Assembly: GCF_011059135.1 (NCBI RefSeq)
Contig: NZ_JAALGD010000017.1
Span: 18,690-82,689, forward strand
Direction: 5' to 3'
Length of the DNA stretch: 64,000 nucleotides
Origin: Brevibacillus sp. SYP-B805
Lineage (GTDB): Bacteria > Bacillota > Bacilli > Brevibacillales > Brevibacillaceae
The notes beneath the pieces were generated by a model, which saw only the letters and a list, made by a program, of their open reading frames with translations, did no database searches and was not told where the DNA came from. Of this stretch, positions 28,069 through 36,510 are shown in pieces. Made by a program: the position numbers and the translations under genes. The first letter of the stretch is position 1; every line of letters starts with the position of its first letter.

Positions 28069-29379
28069 CTAATTTCCCGCGTATTTCTGCTCGATCTCCT
28101 CTCTCATGGCTTGATAGGACTTCTCTGTCTGATTCAGCAGAAAGCGGGTTAATTCTTCCTTGGATCGGGTCACGAACGCTTCTCTGGCTTCTCGCTGCCG
28201 CTCAAAATACGTCTTGGCCTGATTCCCGATTTTGCCGGTGGCGGCCAGGTACTCGATCGCCGCTCCCAGATTCAAGCTTTCCCGCCAGTTCTTTTCATAC
28301 CAGTCGCGGTCGTACTGGTCGATCCATTTATGCCGGTCGATCCGGACCGCTTCCGCTTCCGTCAGGGCGTCCCGCTTCCACTTTTCCCATTTTTCCGCGA
28401 TCTCCCGGGCCCTTTCCAGCTCCTGCCTGAACTGCTCCTGGTTGGTGACGTTGGCGTACAGCCCTTCCGATGCCTTGGCGATTTCCTTTAATTGTTTCTG
28501 CCCCTCCGCATTCACGTCGAACCCGATCACATTCAAAAGCGGCATCACCTGCGACTGGGAGAGCTCTTTGGCTACAGCGACCGGATCGCCGTCACACGTC
28601 TCGATCCCGTCGCTCACCAGATAAATGATATTGGTATTCTGGTCCGCGCTGAATGCCGCCAGATCCTCCTTTGCCAGCTCCAGGGAACGGGCGATCGAGG
28701 TCCAGCCGGTCGGCTCAAATTGGCGCAGCGCTTCGTCCAGCTTCCCCGCATCGTAGGATTGCAGCGGATAAACCAATTGGCTGCTGCTGCAGGAGAGCTG
28801 CTTGTCCTGCTCCGCGTTGCTGCCTTTATGCCCGTAGACACGCAGGGAGACCCGCGCCCCCTCGGGCAGGTGGGCGGCAAATTCCTTGATCGCTTCCTTC
28901 GCCAGCTGCATCTTGGTCTTCTCGCCGATCTTTCCGCTCATGCTCCCGCTGGCGTCCAGCACGATCTCCACGTTGAAGTGCTCCCGGAATTGCAGGCGGA
29001 CATCTTCAATGTCAGGACTGCCAAAGGAGGCCACCCGCCAGCGATCCACCACCATCCGGGGGCTGAGATAATCTTCGGCAAACAGCATGGCCAGCTTCGC
29101 CCAATAGGCCCGCAGCACCGCTTCGTCCATGCCGTCCACCAGGTTGGGCAGCCTCTCCAGAATCTTGATAATCTCCTGCCGATACGGATACTGGGCCAGG
29201 TAAAACTGCGTGCCAGCAAGCGGCCCCGGCTCCGCGGCGATCAGGCTCTGCGTCGTCTGCGGCATCTCTGGCTCCGGGGGCGGCGAACCGATGCCTGAAA
29301 CGCGCAGGGAACAGCCGCAGAGAAAGAGAATCACCACACTATGCAGCAGGATCAGCGGTCCTCGATGATTGATACCCAT
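28069..29379 (-). CDS. VWA-domain lipoprotein, divergent copy (VWA4)
   Basis: A 436-residue exported protein. The signal ends LFLCGCSL, so Cys23 is a probable lipidation site. A helical region (~60-130) precedes a von Willebrand A domain with an intact metal-binding MIDAS: DASGS at 142, the Thr of EPTGWTSIARS, and Asp of LVSDGIETCDGDP. The tail (~345-436) is charged and helical (FERQREAREAFVTRSKEEL). It shares domain order with the three tandem copies at 36.5-40.9 kb but is far more diverged. It ends the island's minus-strand run after tadE/tadG, so a role in pilus assembly or adhesion is inferred. Confidence 0.8.
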   Translation of the reverse strand: MGINHRGPLILLHSVVILFLCGCSLRVSGIGSPPPEPEMPQTTQSLIAAEPGPLAGTQFYLAQYPYRQEIIKILERLPNLVDGMDEAVLRAYWAKLAMLFAEDYLSPRMVVDRWRVASFGSPDIEDVRLQFREHFNVEIVLDASGSMSGKIGEKTKMQLAKEAIKEFAAHLPEGARVSLRVYGHKGSNAEQDKQLSCSSSQLVYPLQSYDAGKLDEALRQFEPTGWTSIARSLELAKEDLAAFSADQNTNIIYLVSDGIETCDGDPVAVAKELSQSQVMPLLNVIGFDVNAEGQKQLKEIAKASEGLYANVTNQEQFRQELERAREIAEKWEKWKRDALTEAEAVRIDRHKWIDQYDRDWYEKNWRESLNLGAAIEYLAATGKIGNQAKTYFERQREAREAFVTRSKEELTRFLLNQTEKSYQAMREEIEQKYAGN

Positions 29380-29426
29380 TCCGTATTGCCTCCTTCAACG
29401 GTACCTTCGTGGGGGCAGCTGCCCGG

Positions 29427-30095
29427 TCACAACGGGATCGTGTGCGAACTCCATCCGACCACTTCGTCCAGAAAGCCGATCCGCCTGCTCTGCCCCGTCT
29501 GGTACACCTGAGCGGAATCACGAGGGATGAAATCAAACCCGAGGGGTTCGGTGGTAAACCTGACGGAAGTGTTTACTTCGATCCGGTCGTCCCTGTTGAA
29601 CAGCTGGATGGAGGAGCCCTCCAGCGTCGCATGGTTCTCTTCCAATATGGTGGAGACCACATCGACGATCTGCCCCTGCGCACGGGATAATCCATCCCGG
29701 ACATATCCCTGCAATTCCGCATTTCCGGGCAGCCAGGCGCTCAGCACATGGTCAATGGCGGTATAGCGGATTTCCACGCTTGCCCAATCAGGATGGTTTT
29801 TCTTAAGTTCCCTCTCCTCCCGCTCGAGATCAGGCGTGATGAACACCGGATCCAACAGGCGGGCGGGGGAGGTGTCGTAGCGAATTATCGCATCCTCCAT
29901 CGCTTCGTAAATGTCTTTGGTCGCAGCCAGGCTGGCCTGCTGCGCGCAGTTGGCCGCCTGCTCCTTGGCTACAAAGACAGTGGAGAAATTAAACAGCGCG
30001 GTAAACAGCACCAGGAGGATAAAGGTGAAAATCGACAGCACAAAAATCAACATGTTGCCCCGCTCATCCGACAACCGCCTGATCATCTGCTTCAT
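29427..30095 (-). CDS. TadG-like pseudopilin/pilus assembly protein
   Basis: A 222-residue protein starting RRLSDERGNMLIFVLSIFTF, a TadE/TadG-type N-terminal helix after a Gly. The position normally held by Glu5 of the mature pilin (G-NMLIF) is Phe, so prepilin processing is doubtful. The rest is soluble, with Ala/Gln-rich AKEQAANCAQQASLAATKDI typical of TadG-like proteins. It starts directly after tadE (ATG 30095 next to the tadE stop) and is probably cotranslated. Confidence 0.65.
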   Translation of the reverse strand: MKQMIRRLSDERGNMLIFVLSIFTFILLVLFTALFNFSTVFVAKEQAANCAQQASLAATKDIYEAMEDAIIRYDTSPARLLDPVFITPDLEREERELKKNHPDWASVEIRYTAIDHVLSAWLPGNAELQGYVRDGLSRAQGQIVDVVSTILEENHATLEGSSIQLFNRDDRIEVNTSVRFTTEPLGFDFIPRDSAQVYQTGQSRRIGFLDEVVGWSSHTIPL

Positions 30096-30503
30096 TTACC
30101 GAATCACCCGGCTTGTCATTGCCCGTTGAAAGGAGATCACCCTGTCTTCCGGCTTCATGTTGTCCCTGATCATATCGGGGAGGAAGACCAGATCGACCGT
30201 GACACTCACTTCGGCTGTAAAATAGCTGCCCACCTCGGCAATATTCCCCGAGGCGAACCCGATGCCCCCTCCCGCCGCGGCCACGACGTTTTCGGCCGCA
30301 TCCATCGCGGCCTGCGTATCGCGCGTCACCGCATATACTTTGGCCGCTTCATTGGCAGCCGCCTGGGCCGTGATGACGGCATACACCCCGACGAGAAACT
30401 GCCAGCAGATCAGCATGATGAAAAAGACCAAGGGCAGTATGCCGAGGAATTCGATGGTGACCGAACCGTTTTCGTCGTTTGGAAACCGTGCTTTTCCCGC
30501 CAT
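30096..30503 (-). CDS. tadE: TadE-like pseudopilin
   Basis: A 135-residue minor pilin. ENGSVTIEFLGILPLVFFIM shows a class III prepilin site: cleavage after Gly would leave SVTIEF with Glu at +5. The helix is followed by AQAAANEAAKVYAVTR, a common TadE pattern, and a soluble C-terminus. A truncated copy of its first 20 codons lies at 32705-32806. It is followed without a gap by the TadG-like gene. Confidence 0.8.
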   Translation of the reverse strand: MAGKARFPNDENGSVTIEFLGILPLVFFIMLICWQFLVGVYAVITAQAAANEAAKVYAVTRDTQAAMDAAENVVAAAGGGIGFASGNIAEVGSYFTAEVSVTVDLVFLPDMIRDNMKPEDRVISFQRAMTSRVIR

Positions 30504-30561
30504 GGCGGAATTCAGCTCCCCTCTTGGATCAAATATCGCTTCCCCCTCCCCTTTATCCGGT

Positions 30562-31416
30562 TTAAGGGTTCCGTACGAAAGGTATCACTTCTTCTTGAAA
30601 AAACTTTTCGTTTCGCTGTTTGTAGACTTCTTTAAAATGCTGTACCGATTGGAAAGCCGTGGGCACGCCCGTTGTCCACGTTTCAAAACTTTTTATGGAT
30701 TGATCCATGATGTTTGTATATTTCGGGCGATTATACTTGGTTAGCAATTTGACTAATTTTTTTTGGTTTTTTGCACGTTCTTTGTCAAGAACAATGTCCG
30801 CCTTGTCAAAGAACGCAACGATCCGACCCACTGCGTCTCTTATGGATGCCTGTATGCGCAAGCGATCATACAGGATATAATCCGTTTCATAAAGCAGCTC
30901 GAGCAGCTCGGCTTCATCCTCTGGCGTTACATAATTCCTCTTGATAAACTGATTGATTTTGACCATTCCATCCTCGTAAATCGCTCTCAAGAGAGCCTGA
31001 CTTTTCACGACGGTATCACAAACCTCCAACAATTGTTGGATATCCTGGCGAATCAGACTGTCCATATGCGATTCCAAATACGGAAGCAAATCCAAGAGTA
31101 AATCCCGCTTCTGTTCATACATCCAGACCGGCTTTTCTTTATCGATTGCAAGATTCCTCGTGAATCGGATGGCTGCATGATTATGGGGAAGCACTACGCG
31201 CAGTACAGGGATCGATTCGGCACGGGAAACCACCTCTCCATCCGGCCGCAGCACCAGAAACCCTCCTGCCTCGGCCCATTCCCATCTCCGATACTGTACC
31301 ACGTAGTAATATTGTTCGTTTATTTTGGCAGCATGGTTAAATAATTCGGGTTTTTCCAAAAAGCGTCTGTATTTTTCGATCTGCGCTCGAACTTGTTCGG
31401 TTGGTATCACTTTCAT
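30562..31416 (-). CDS. Unrecognised cytoplasmic protein, island family H (copy A)
   Basis: A 284-residue protein with no signal peptide or membrane helix. The N-terminal part (QVRAQIEKYRRFLEKPELFN, YYYVVQYRRWEW, VLRPDGEVVSRAESIPVL) looks like a small α/β domain that could bind a ligand; from ~105 on it is helical and charged. It ends EEVIPFVRNP. Two paralogues at 33571 and 34414 share FLEKP/A, the DGE(L/V)VPR segment and the C-terminal RNP. It sits 33 bp downstream of Pro-Gly protein A, so the pair is surely cotranscribed. Function unknown; a dedicated partner or chaperone of the Pro-Gly protein is one idea, an immunity protein another. Confidence 0.7.
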   Translation of the reverse strand: MKVIPTEQVRAQIEKYRRFLEKPELFNHAAKINEQYYYVVQYRRWEWAEAGGFLVLRPDGEVVSRAESIPVLRVVLPHNHAAIRFTRNLAIDKEKPVWMYEQKRDLLLDLLPYLESHMDSLIRQDIQQLLEVCDTVVKSQALLRAIYEDGMVKINQFIKRNYVTPEDEAELLELLYETDYILYDRLRIQASIRDAVGRIVAFFDKADIVLDKERAKNQKKLVKLLTKYNRPKYTNIMDQSIKSFETWTTGVPTAFQSVQHFKEVYKQRNEKFFQEEVIPFVRNP

Positions 31417-31449
31417 GTTTGAAAAAACCTCTTTTCTTTCCTAAATCTC

Positions 31450-32700
31450 TTATGCAAAAATGGATTTTACCCAACCGACAGCTTTGCTTACACCATTTCG
31501 AATGCCTCGGGTAATCGCGCCTCCCGCGAGTTTGTCGCTGTATTTGACAAGCTTGCTTACTACCCACAGCCCAGCCCCAACAGCAAAGATCACAGCTCCT
31601 GCAGCCTGTGCTCCAGGTATGACAGACACGATAACCCCCAAATCCATGAGTGAACTGCCGGCACTCCCCACCCCTTCAACAAACTTTTCGTTCTGCTCCG
31701 ATTCGCTCAGCCTGGGATTATTAAATGCTTGATCAAAGTTGTCCCATGTATCATATCCGTCAAAAAGGAGACTGATGCCTGCCGCTCCAACGTTTAACCC
31801 TTTCACAATGCCTGGCATTCTGATCGTTTCTAAACCATTGCCTAAAAAGGGTTGATTAAAATTCATTCTGGCAAAATTGGAATTGGGATTTTGCTGCAGA
31901 ATAAATTTGTAACTGTCCCACGCGGCCTTTGCATCAAATCCAGTGACTCCCAGACCAGCGTATGTTTCATAGTCAGTATCTTTAAAAACGGTCTCCATTG
32001 TCTTGAGACCCAATCCTGCAAAAAACAAGCCCTTTCCTTTCAGCAAGGCCTTATAGTCTACCTCTCCGGAGTCAATGAGACTCGCCGTATACCCCAGTGT
32101 TCCGCCCACCACTTCCTTGAAGGACAATTTAAATGCATCGTAGGCAAATTGATCATACTGTTTCGGGGGCTCCAGATTTGGCTGCAGATTACCTGGTTCG
32201 GTGCTCCCCGGACGTATCTCACCCGGCTTTACATCACCGGGCTGCATATCACCTGGCCGCACATCGCCGGGCTGCATGTCGCCCGGCCCCAAATCCCCGG
32301 GCTGCATGTCGCCCGGCCCCAAATCCCCGGGCTGCATGTCGCCCGGCCCCAAATCCCCGGGCCGCATGTCGCCCGGTCCCAAATCTCCGGGCTGCATGTC
32401 GCCCGGCCCCAAATCTCCGGGCCGCATGTCGCCCGGCCCCAAATCTCCGGGCCGCATGTCGCCTGGTTGATATTGAGACGTATCCCAATGTAAATCTCCA
32501 GGTTGCAGCTTGCCCGGCTGCATGTTCCCCGGAGCCATATTTCCAGGCGCCATGTTACCTGGGGCCATATTTCCGGGGGCCATGTTCCCCGGTTGAAGCC
32601 CTTCCGCTGCAGCGATGGCAGCATAAGGGAACACGTTCATCAACAGAATCAGAAACGCAAATATTCCGGCAAATGCGGAACTTCTGAACAACCTCCTCAT
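31450..32700 (-). CDS. Secreted Pro-Gly pentapeptide-repeat protein A
   Basis: A 416-residue exported protein in three parts. First is a signal peptide (MRRLFRSSAFAGIFAFLI..., cut likely in AIAAA). Next, residues ~35-168 contain about 26 pentapeptides P-G-x-x-x: five PGNMA, then PGKLQ/PGDLH, a unique HWDTSQYQ, and a long alternation of PGDLG and PGDM(R/Q). The last ~245 residues are a Gly/Ala-rich, partly hydrophobic domain (GGTLGYTASLIDSGEVDYKA, KGKGLFFAGLGLKTME, ending AVGWVKSIFA). Regular Pro-Gly turns recall elastin-like spirals, but no known family matches. A paralogue is at 35284. It has no LPXTG or lipobox anchor. Start ATG 32700. Confidence 0.75.
   Translation of the reverse strand: MRRLFRSSAFAGIFAFLILLMNVFPYAAIAAAEGLQPGNMAPGNMAPGNMAPGNMAPGNMQPGKLQPGDLHWDTSQYQPGDMRPGDLGPGDMRPGDLGPGDMQPGDLGPGDMRPGDLGPGDMQPGDLGPGDMQPGDLGPGDMQPGDVRPGDMQPGDVKPGEIRPGSTEPGNLQPNLEPPKQYDQFAYDAFKLSFKEVVGGTLGYTASLIDSGEVDYKALLKGKGLFFAGLGLKTMETVFKDTDYETYAGLGVTGFDAKAAWDSYKFILQQNPNSNFARMNFNQPFLGNGLETIRMPGIVKGLNVGAAGISLLFDGYDTWDNFDQAFNNPRLSESEQNEKFVEGVGSAGSSLMDLGVIVSVIPGAQAAGAVIFAVGAGLWVVSKLVKYSDKLAGGAITRGIRNGVSKAVGWVKSIFA
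32230..32470. repeat. 30-bp minisatellite inside Pro-Gly gene A
   Basis: About eight copies of a 30-bp unit run in frame (plus strand, CCGGGCTGCATGTCGCCCGG and CCCCAAATC). Each encodes two pentapeptides (PGDLG-PGDM[R/Q]). Several neighbouring units are identical or differ at one or two bases, whereas protein B at 36.0-36.2 kb has degenerate 15-bp units in the same place. Recent expansion in copy A is the simplest reading. Confidence 0.85.
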
Positions 32701-32704
32701 CTTT

Positions 32705-32806
32705 CTAACCGCCCCTCTTCATTTTCTTCCTGATCAGACCAGAGCAGAGGAATTCGATGGTAACCAAACCGTCCTCGCCTTTTGCAAACCGTGCTTTTCC
32801 CGCCAT
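32705..32806 (-). pseudogene. Truncated tadE relic (33 codons)
   Basis: ATG 32806 starts MAGKARFAKGEDGLVTIEFL, nearly the same as the intact TadE start (MAGKARFPNDENGSVTIEFL). Then the similarity stops inside the transmembrane helix and the frame runs on through the leader of the Pro-Gly gene (CSGLIRKKMKRGG) to TAG at 32705. The DNA match extends upstream of the ATG as well. It marks a recombination joint left by duplication of the Pro-Gly/H cassette. Confidence 0.75.
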
Positions 32807-32831
32807 GGCGGATTTCAGCTCCCATCTTGGA

Positions 32832-33545
32832 TCAAATGCCTTCTGCCAGTTCTCCTGCACTTTCCATGATCGATGTCTCGTTGTTCCACTTCCGGGTATA
32901 CATCGTAAACAGAACCGCGAGAAACGGGTAGACGATCACGTTCAGTAGCAGCTCCGTGAAAAAAACGGCCCCGAAGCTTGTGGTGATAGTGGTAACGGAA
33001 AAGAAGCCGAGCAGGCTGATCGCCCACTCCACCACGCTTGCAAGCATCACCAAACCCAGAATCTGCATAAAATGTTTCTTCCCCAGGGTGAAGGCAGATC
33101 TCCAGCACTGCCAGGCGGAGCGCCTTTTGATCCCCACGAGGAATGGCGTCAGATAAAACAGGATCAAGATGACCAATCCGGGTAAGAGGAAGAGAAGCAT
33201 CCCTGCGGTAACCGCCAGGCTGTACACGATGCCGAAAGCAAACACGGAAAAGCCGTATTCAGCCAAGGTGTGAAATGCTCGACGGATCGGACGATCTTCT
33301 CCGTCCATTTCGCTTTGAACAAACTGGGCGAACGGGATCTGGATCACCATCATGAAGAGCAGGAGCAAAAAGAGATGGAAAAAGCCGGAGACGATTGTAA
33401 CGCCGGTAATCGTGGTGATGAGATTGAGGTAGTTCATGATGAAGTTGTGCACGAGTAAAAACGGAAATACAACAATGGCGGAAATGAGCAGCAGCGATTC
33501 GATGTTACGCGCGTAAAAACGGATGCTTTCTTTCAGCGGATGCAT
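32832..33545 (-). CDS. Polytopic membrane protein (YciC/DUF975-like appearance)
   Basis: A 237-residue membrane protein from ATG 33545 (GGGAGAAGC upstream; the longer frame to 33620 overlaps the preceding gene end). It starts MHPLKESIRFYARNIESLLL, has about five or six helices, and contains the amphipathic GIKRRSAWQCWRSAFTLGKK between helices, a feature of YciC/DUF975-type proteins. It lies inside the island between H-family copy C and the Pro-Gly A cassette. Its function is unknown; insertion or export help for island proteins is possible. Confidence 0.6.
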   Translation of the reverse strand: MHPLKESIRFYARNIESLLLISAIVVFPFLLVHNFIMNYLNLITTITGVTIVSGFFHLFLLLLFMMVIQIPFAQFVQSEMDGEDRPIRRAFHTLAEYGFSVFAFGIVYSLAVTAGMLLFLLPGLVILILFYLTPFLVGIKRRSAWQCWRSAFTLGKKHFMQILGLVMLASVVEWAISLLGFFSVTTITTSFGAVFFTELLLNVIVYPFLAVLFTMYTRKWNNETSIMESAGELAEGI

Positions 33546-33570
33546 CGCTTCTCCCTCCCGTGTTTCTGGA

Positions 33571-34341
33571 TTAGGGGTTGCGCAATTTGGGTACGATATT
33601 TTTCTCAAATTCGATTTCATTATTCTTTTGGTAGATTTCCTTCAGGTGTTGTGCAGAATGAAACTCGGTTCTTTTCCCGTCTATGTCACTTTCAAAGCTT
33701 TCGATTGATTTCTCTGTAATCTCTTTCAACTTATGACGGTTGTATGTGCCTAGCAATTGAATCAGTTTCTTTCTTTTTTGCTCAAGTTCTCTATTAGAAG
33801 TGCTATCAGTATGACGAAAGAAATCGAGCAGGTTGGTTAAGTCCTCCTCCACGAAGTAGCCACGGGCAAGCATTTGATGATGCTTTTCAATCCCCCTATC
33901 ATAAATCTTGCGCAGCTGGTCTTGACTATTTACCATGTGTACACAAACATCTATCAACGCTTGCGCTTTCTGACGAGTGATTTCGTTCATGCGATTTTCG
34001 TAGCAGGGGAGCAGGCCTTGAAGAAAATCCCGTATTTGCTCAAAGACCGTCACAGGCTTCTCTTTATCAATCGCGAACTTTCCCAGGAACATATGCACCG
34101 ACGTATTATGCGCCAATAACAACTTCAGCACCGGAATTGCATCCGCACGCGGCACCAAGTCTCCATTTGGGCTCATAATGATATATCCGACCGACCTGTT
34201 TCGGATCAGACTCCAGTAAAGAACCCCATAGTAAAATTGGTTATTTAACTGCACCGCATGATTCGCGAGGACCGGTTTTTCCAAGAAGCGCTTGTATTTG
34301 TCCATCTGCGCTTTCACTGATGCGGTTAGTTCTACTTTCAC
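33571..34341 (-). CDS. Unrecognised cytoplasmic protein, island family H (copy C)
   Basis: A 256-residue paralogue of the proteins at 30562 and 34414: SVKAQMDKYKRFLEKPVLAN, VGYIIMSPNGDLVPRADAIP, IDKEKPVTVFEQIRDFLQGL, ending NIVPKLRNP. It is about 28 residues shorter, chiefly in the middle (after FFRHTD). The start is GTG 34341 with a GGGGG site upstream. It follows copy B by 72 bp and is the only H copy without a Pro-Gly gene directly before it. Confidence 0.68.
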   Translation of the reverse strand: MKVELTASVKAQMDKYKRFLEKPVLANHAVQLNNQFYYGVLYWSLIRNRSVGYIIMSPNGDLVPRADAIPVLKLLLAHNTSVHMFLGKFAIDKEKPVTVFEQIRDFLQGLLPCYENRMNEITRQKAQALIDVCVHMVNSQDQLRKIYDRGIEKHHQMLARGYFVEEDLTNLLDFFRHTDSTSNRELEQKRKKLIQLLGTYNRHKLKEITEKSIESFESDIDGKRTEFHSAQHLKEIYQKNNEIEFEKNIVPKLRNP

Positions 34342-34413
34342 AAGATAAATCCCCCGTTATGCAAATATGGATTTCCCCAACCGACTGTTTGAAATCTCTC
34401 ACCTGTCCGTTGT

Positions 34414-35268
34414 CTAGGGGTTTCGTAATAAGGGCATGTTGACTTTCTGAAAATTGATTTCGTCTTGCCGGTCAAATGCATCGATCAGTTCGTCAACGGA
34501 ATGGAAAACAGCATGCTTATCAGGTGTGTAGGTTTCGTATGTCCGGATGGAGTCTTCCGCCATTTTCCTTAGCTTCCCCCGCGTATACGTTTGGAGAAGT
34601 TTATTCAATCTTTTCCGCTTTTTATGAAGCTCAACGTCCAGGGCGACGTCCTGCCGCGCAAACAATTCAGCCAAACGGTCCACCGAATCCCATGTCGCTG
34701 CTTGTTTGCGCAATCCCTGATAGTTGATAAAGTTCACTTCATTCAGCAAGTTAGATAAGGTTTGGTAATCTTCAGGAGTGAGATAGCCTCTGGCCAACAT
34801 CTGATTAATGTTTTGTGACCCTTTCTCATAAATGACGCTGATCCTCTCTCGGCTTCCCGCCATGTAGCGGCACATATCGATCATCTTCTCCATGTCCTGC
34901 TTGAGGGTATTGTCCATCCGATCGTCGTAATAGGGCCGCAAAGCTTGAAGATATTCCAGCTTCTCCTTGTACATCCCGACTGGCTTGTTCTTTTCCATCG
35001 CAACCTCCCTTCTCCATTTGTGTGCACCTACGTTATATCCCTCGAACAGCTTCAACACGGGGGCCGCTTCATTACGCGGGACCAACTCACCGTCCGGCCG
35101 CATGATCAGGTACCCGACCACCTCGTTCCTCCCCCATTTCCAATACTGCACTTTGTAGTAAAATCGGTCGTTCATCTTCGCTGCAAAAGGAAACATGACG
35201 GCCTTTTCCAAAAACCGTTTGAATTTTTGAATCTGCGTGCGAACTGGCCCGGATTGAACTACTTTCAT
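34414..35268 (-). CDS. Unrecognised cytoplasmic protein, island family H (copy B)
   Basis: A 284-residue paralogue of copies A and C: VRTQIQKFKRFLEKAVMFPF, VGYLIMRPDGELVPRNEAAP, AMEKNKPVGMYKEKLEYLQA, ending NMPLLRNP. Start ATG 35268 with GGAGGATC upstream. It lies 15 bp downstream of Pro-Gly protein B, repeating the A-cassette order. The sequence between the copies is clearly related but well diverged, so the duplication is not recent. Confidence 0.7.
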   Translation of the reverse strand: MKVVQSGPVRTQIQKFKRFLEKAVMFPFAAKMNDRFYYKVQYWKWGRNEVVGYLIMRPDGELVPRNEAAPVLKLFEGYNVGAHKWRREVAMEKNKPVGMYKEKLEYLQALRPYYDDRMDNTLKQDMEKMIDMCRYMAGSRERISVIYEKGSQNINQMLARGYLTPEDYQTLSNLLNEVNFINYQGLRKQAATWDSVDRLAELFARQDVALDVELHKKRKRLNKLLQTYTRGKLRKMAEDSIRTYETYTPDKHAVFHSVDELIDAFDRQDEINFQKVNMPLLRNP

Positions 35269-35283
35269 CGAAAAGATCCTCCG

Positions 35284-36444
35284 TTACGCAAATATGGATT
35301 TTACCCAGCCAACAGCTGCAGTGACCCCATTTTTTATCTTGTCATAGTATTTCACGATCCGGCTTGCTCCCCACAGAATGGCACCCGCAACGAACAAAAC
35401 GGTTCCAACAGCTTGCACGAATGGTATGGGTATAACGGACGCAATAACGCCGGCATCCATCATCGCGCTTCCGAGATTCCCAACGCCATCGACAAACTTT
35501 TCCTTCCGCTCTTCTTCACTTTTACTTAAATCTTGTGCCTGCTTAAAATTGTCAAAGGTATCATACATGTCGAATCCGAAACTGATGGCCGCCGCTCCGA
35601 CATTTAGTCCCTTGGCAATGCCGGGTAATCCCATTTCTTTTATATGGGGAAGGGATTGGATTTTATCCCCAAATTTGGTAATAGCATTTGAATTCATGAC
35701 AAATTTGTAGTTCTCATAAAGTGACCATCCATCCAAGGAATCAATACCGAGACCCGTAATCTCTTTCATAAAGGGCGTATCTTTGAACACCAGATCCATC
35801 CCTTTTACAAAAAAACCACCTAAAAGCAACCCCTTGCCTTTCAAAGCCGTTTTCAAATCGACTTCACCAAGTTCTATCAGACCTGCGGTGTAGCCCAGTG
35901 TTCCGCCCATGATATCTTTGACCGAATACTTTATGCCTTCGTAAGCCGATCGACCATTCTGTTTCGGTGGCTGCAAATTCCCGGGATGCAGATCTCCTGG
36001 CTGCAGATTACCTAGCTCGGTGCTACCCGGACGTATCTCACCCGGCTTAACATCACCGGGCTGCATGTTGCCGGGACGCAAATTTCCAGGTTGCAAGCGG
36101 CCTGGCTGCAAATCACCGGGTCTCAAAATTCCCGGCTGCATGTCGCCAGGCCGCATATCTTCTGGACGCAAATCGCCGGGACTCAAATCCCCGGGCTGCA
36201 TACTGCCTGGCTGATATTGAGACGTATCCCAATGTAAATCTCCAGGCTGCAGTTTGCCCGGCTGCATGTTCCCGGGGGCCATATTTCCAGGTGCCATGTT
36301 ACCTGGGGCCATATTTCCGGGGGCCATGTTCCCCGGTTGAAGCCCTTCCGCTGCAGCGATGGCAGCATAAGGGAACACGTTCATCAAAAGAATCAGAAAC
36401 GCAAATATTCCGGCAACTGCGGAACTTCTGAACAACCTCCTCAT
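35284..36444 (-). CDS. Secreted Pro-Gly pentapeptide-repeat protein B
   Basis: A 386-residue paralogue of protein A. The signal peptide, the first five PGNMA units and HWDTSQYQPG are almost identical to A; the repeat block that follows is irregular (PGILR, PGRLQ, and broken units PEDM and LGNL), about 23 pentads in all. The C-terminal domain matches A in outline (GGTLGYTAGLIELGEVDLKT, KGKGLLLGGFFVKGMD, GLNVGAAAISFGFDMYDTFD, AAVGWVKSIFA). The start ATG 36444 is chosen to match copy A and has GAGGGGCGG upstream; an in-frame ATG at 36504 is possible. Confidence 0.74.
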   Translation of the reverse strand: MRRLFRSSAVAGIFAFLILLMNVFPYAAIAAAEGLQPGNMAPGNMAPGNMAPGNMAPGNMQPGKLQPGDLHWDTSQYQPGSMQPGDLSPGDLRPEDMRPGDMQPGILRPGDLQPGRLQPGNLRPGNMQPGDVKPGEIRPGSTELGNLQPGDLHPGNLQPPKQNGRSAYEGIKYSVKDIMGGTLGYTAGLIELGEVDLKTALKGKGLLLGGFFVKGMDLVFKDTPFMKEITGLGIDSLDGWSLYENYKFVMNSNAITKFGDKIQSLPHIKEMGLPGIAKGLNVGAAAISFGFDMYDTFDNFKQAQDLSKSEEERKEKFVDGVGNLGSAMMDAGVIASVIPIPFVQAVGTVLFVAGAILWGASRIVKYYDKIKNGVTAAVGWVKSIFA

Positions 36445-36510
36445 CTTTTTACCGCCCCTCTTCATTTCCATATCCAACACGGAGCCGTTCTTCCCTTTTC
36501 CCACAGTCGT

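Noticed and set aside
32230..32470. Regular 30-bp repeats that could be taken for a CRISPR array
   Set aside because: There are no unique spacers; the units are contiguous, in frame, and encode the Pro-Gly pentapeptides of a secreted protein with a clear signal peptide.
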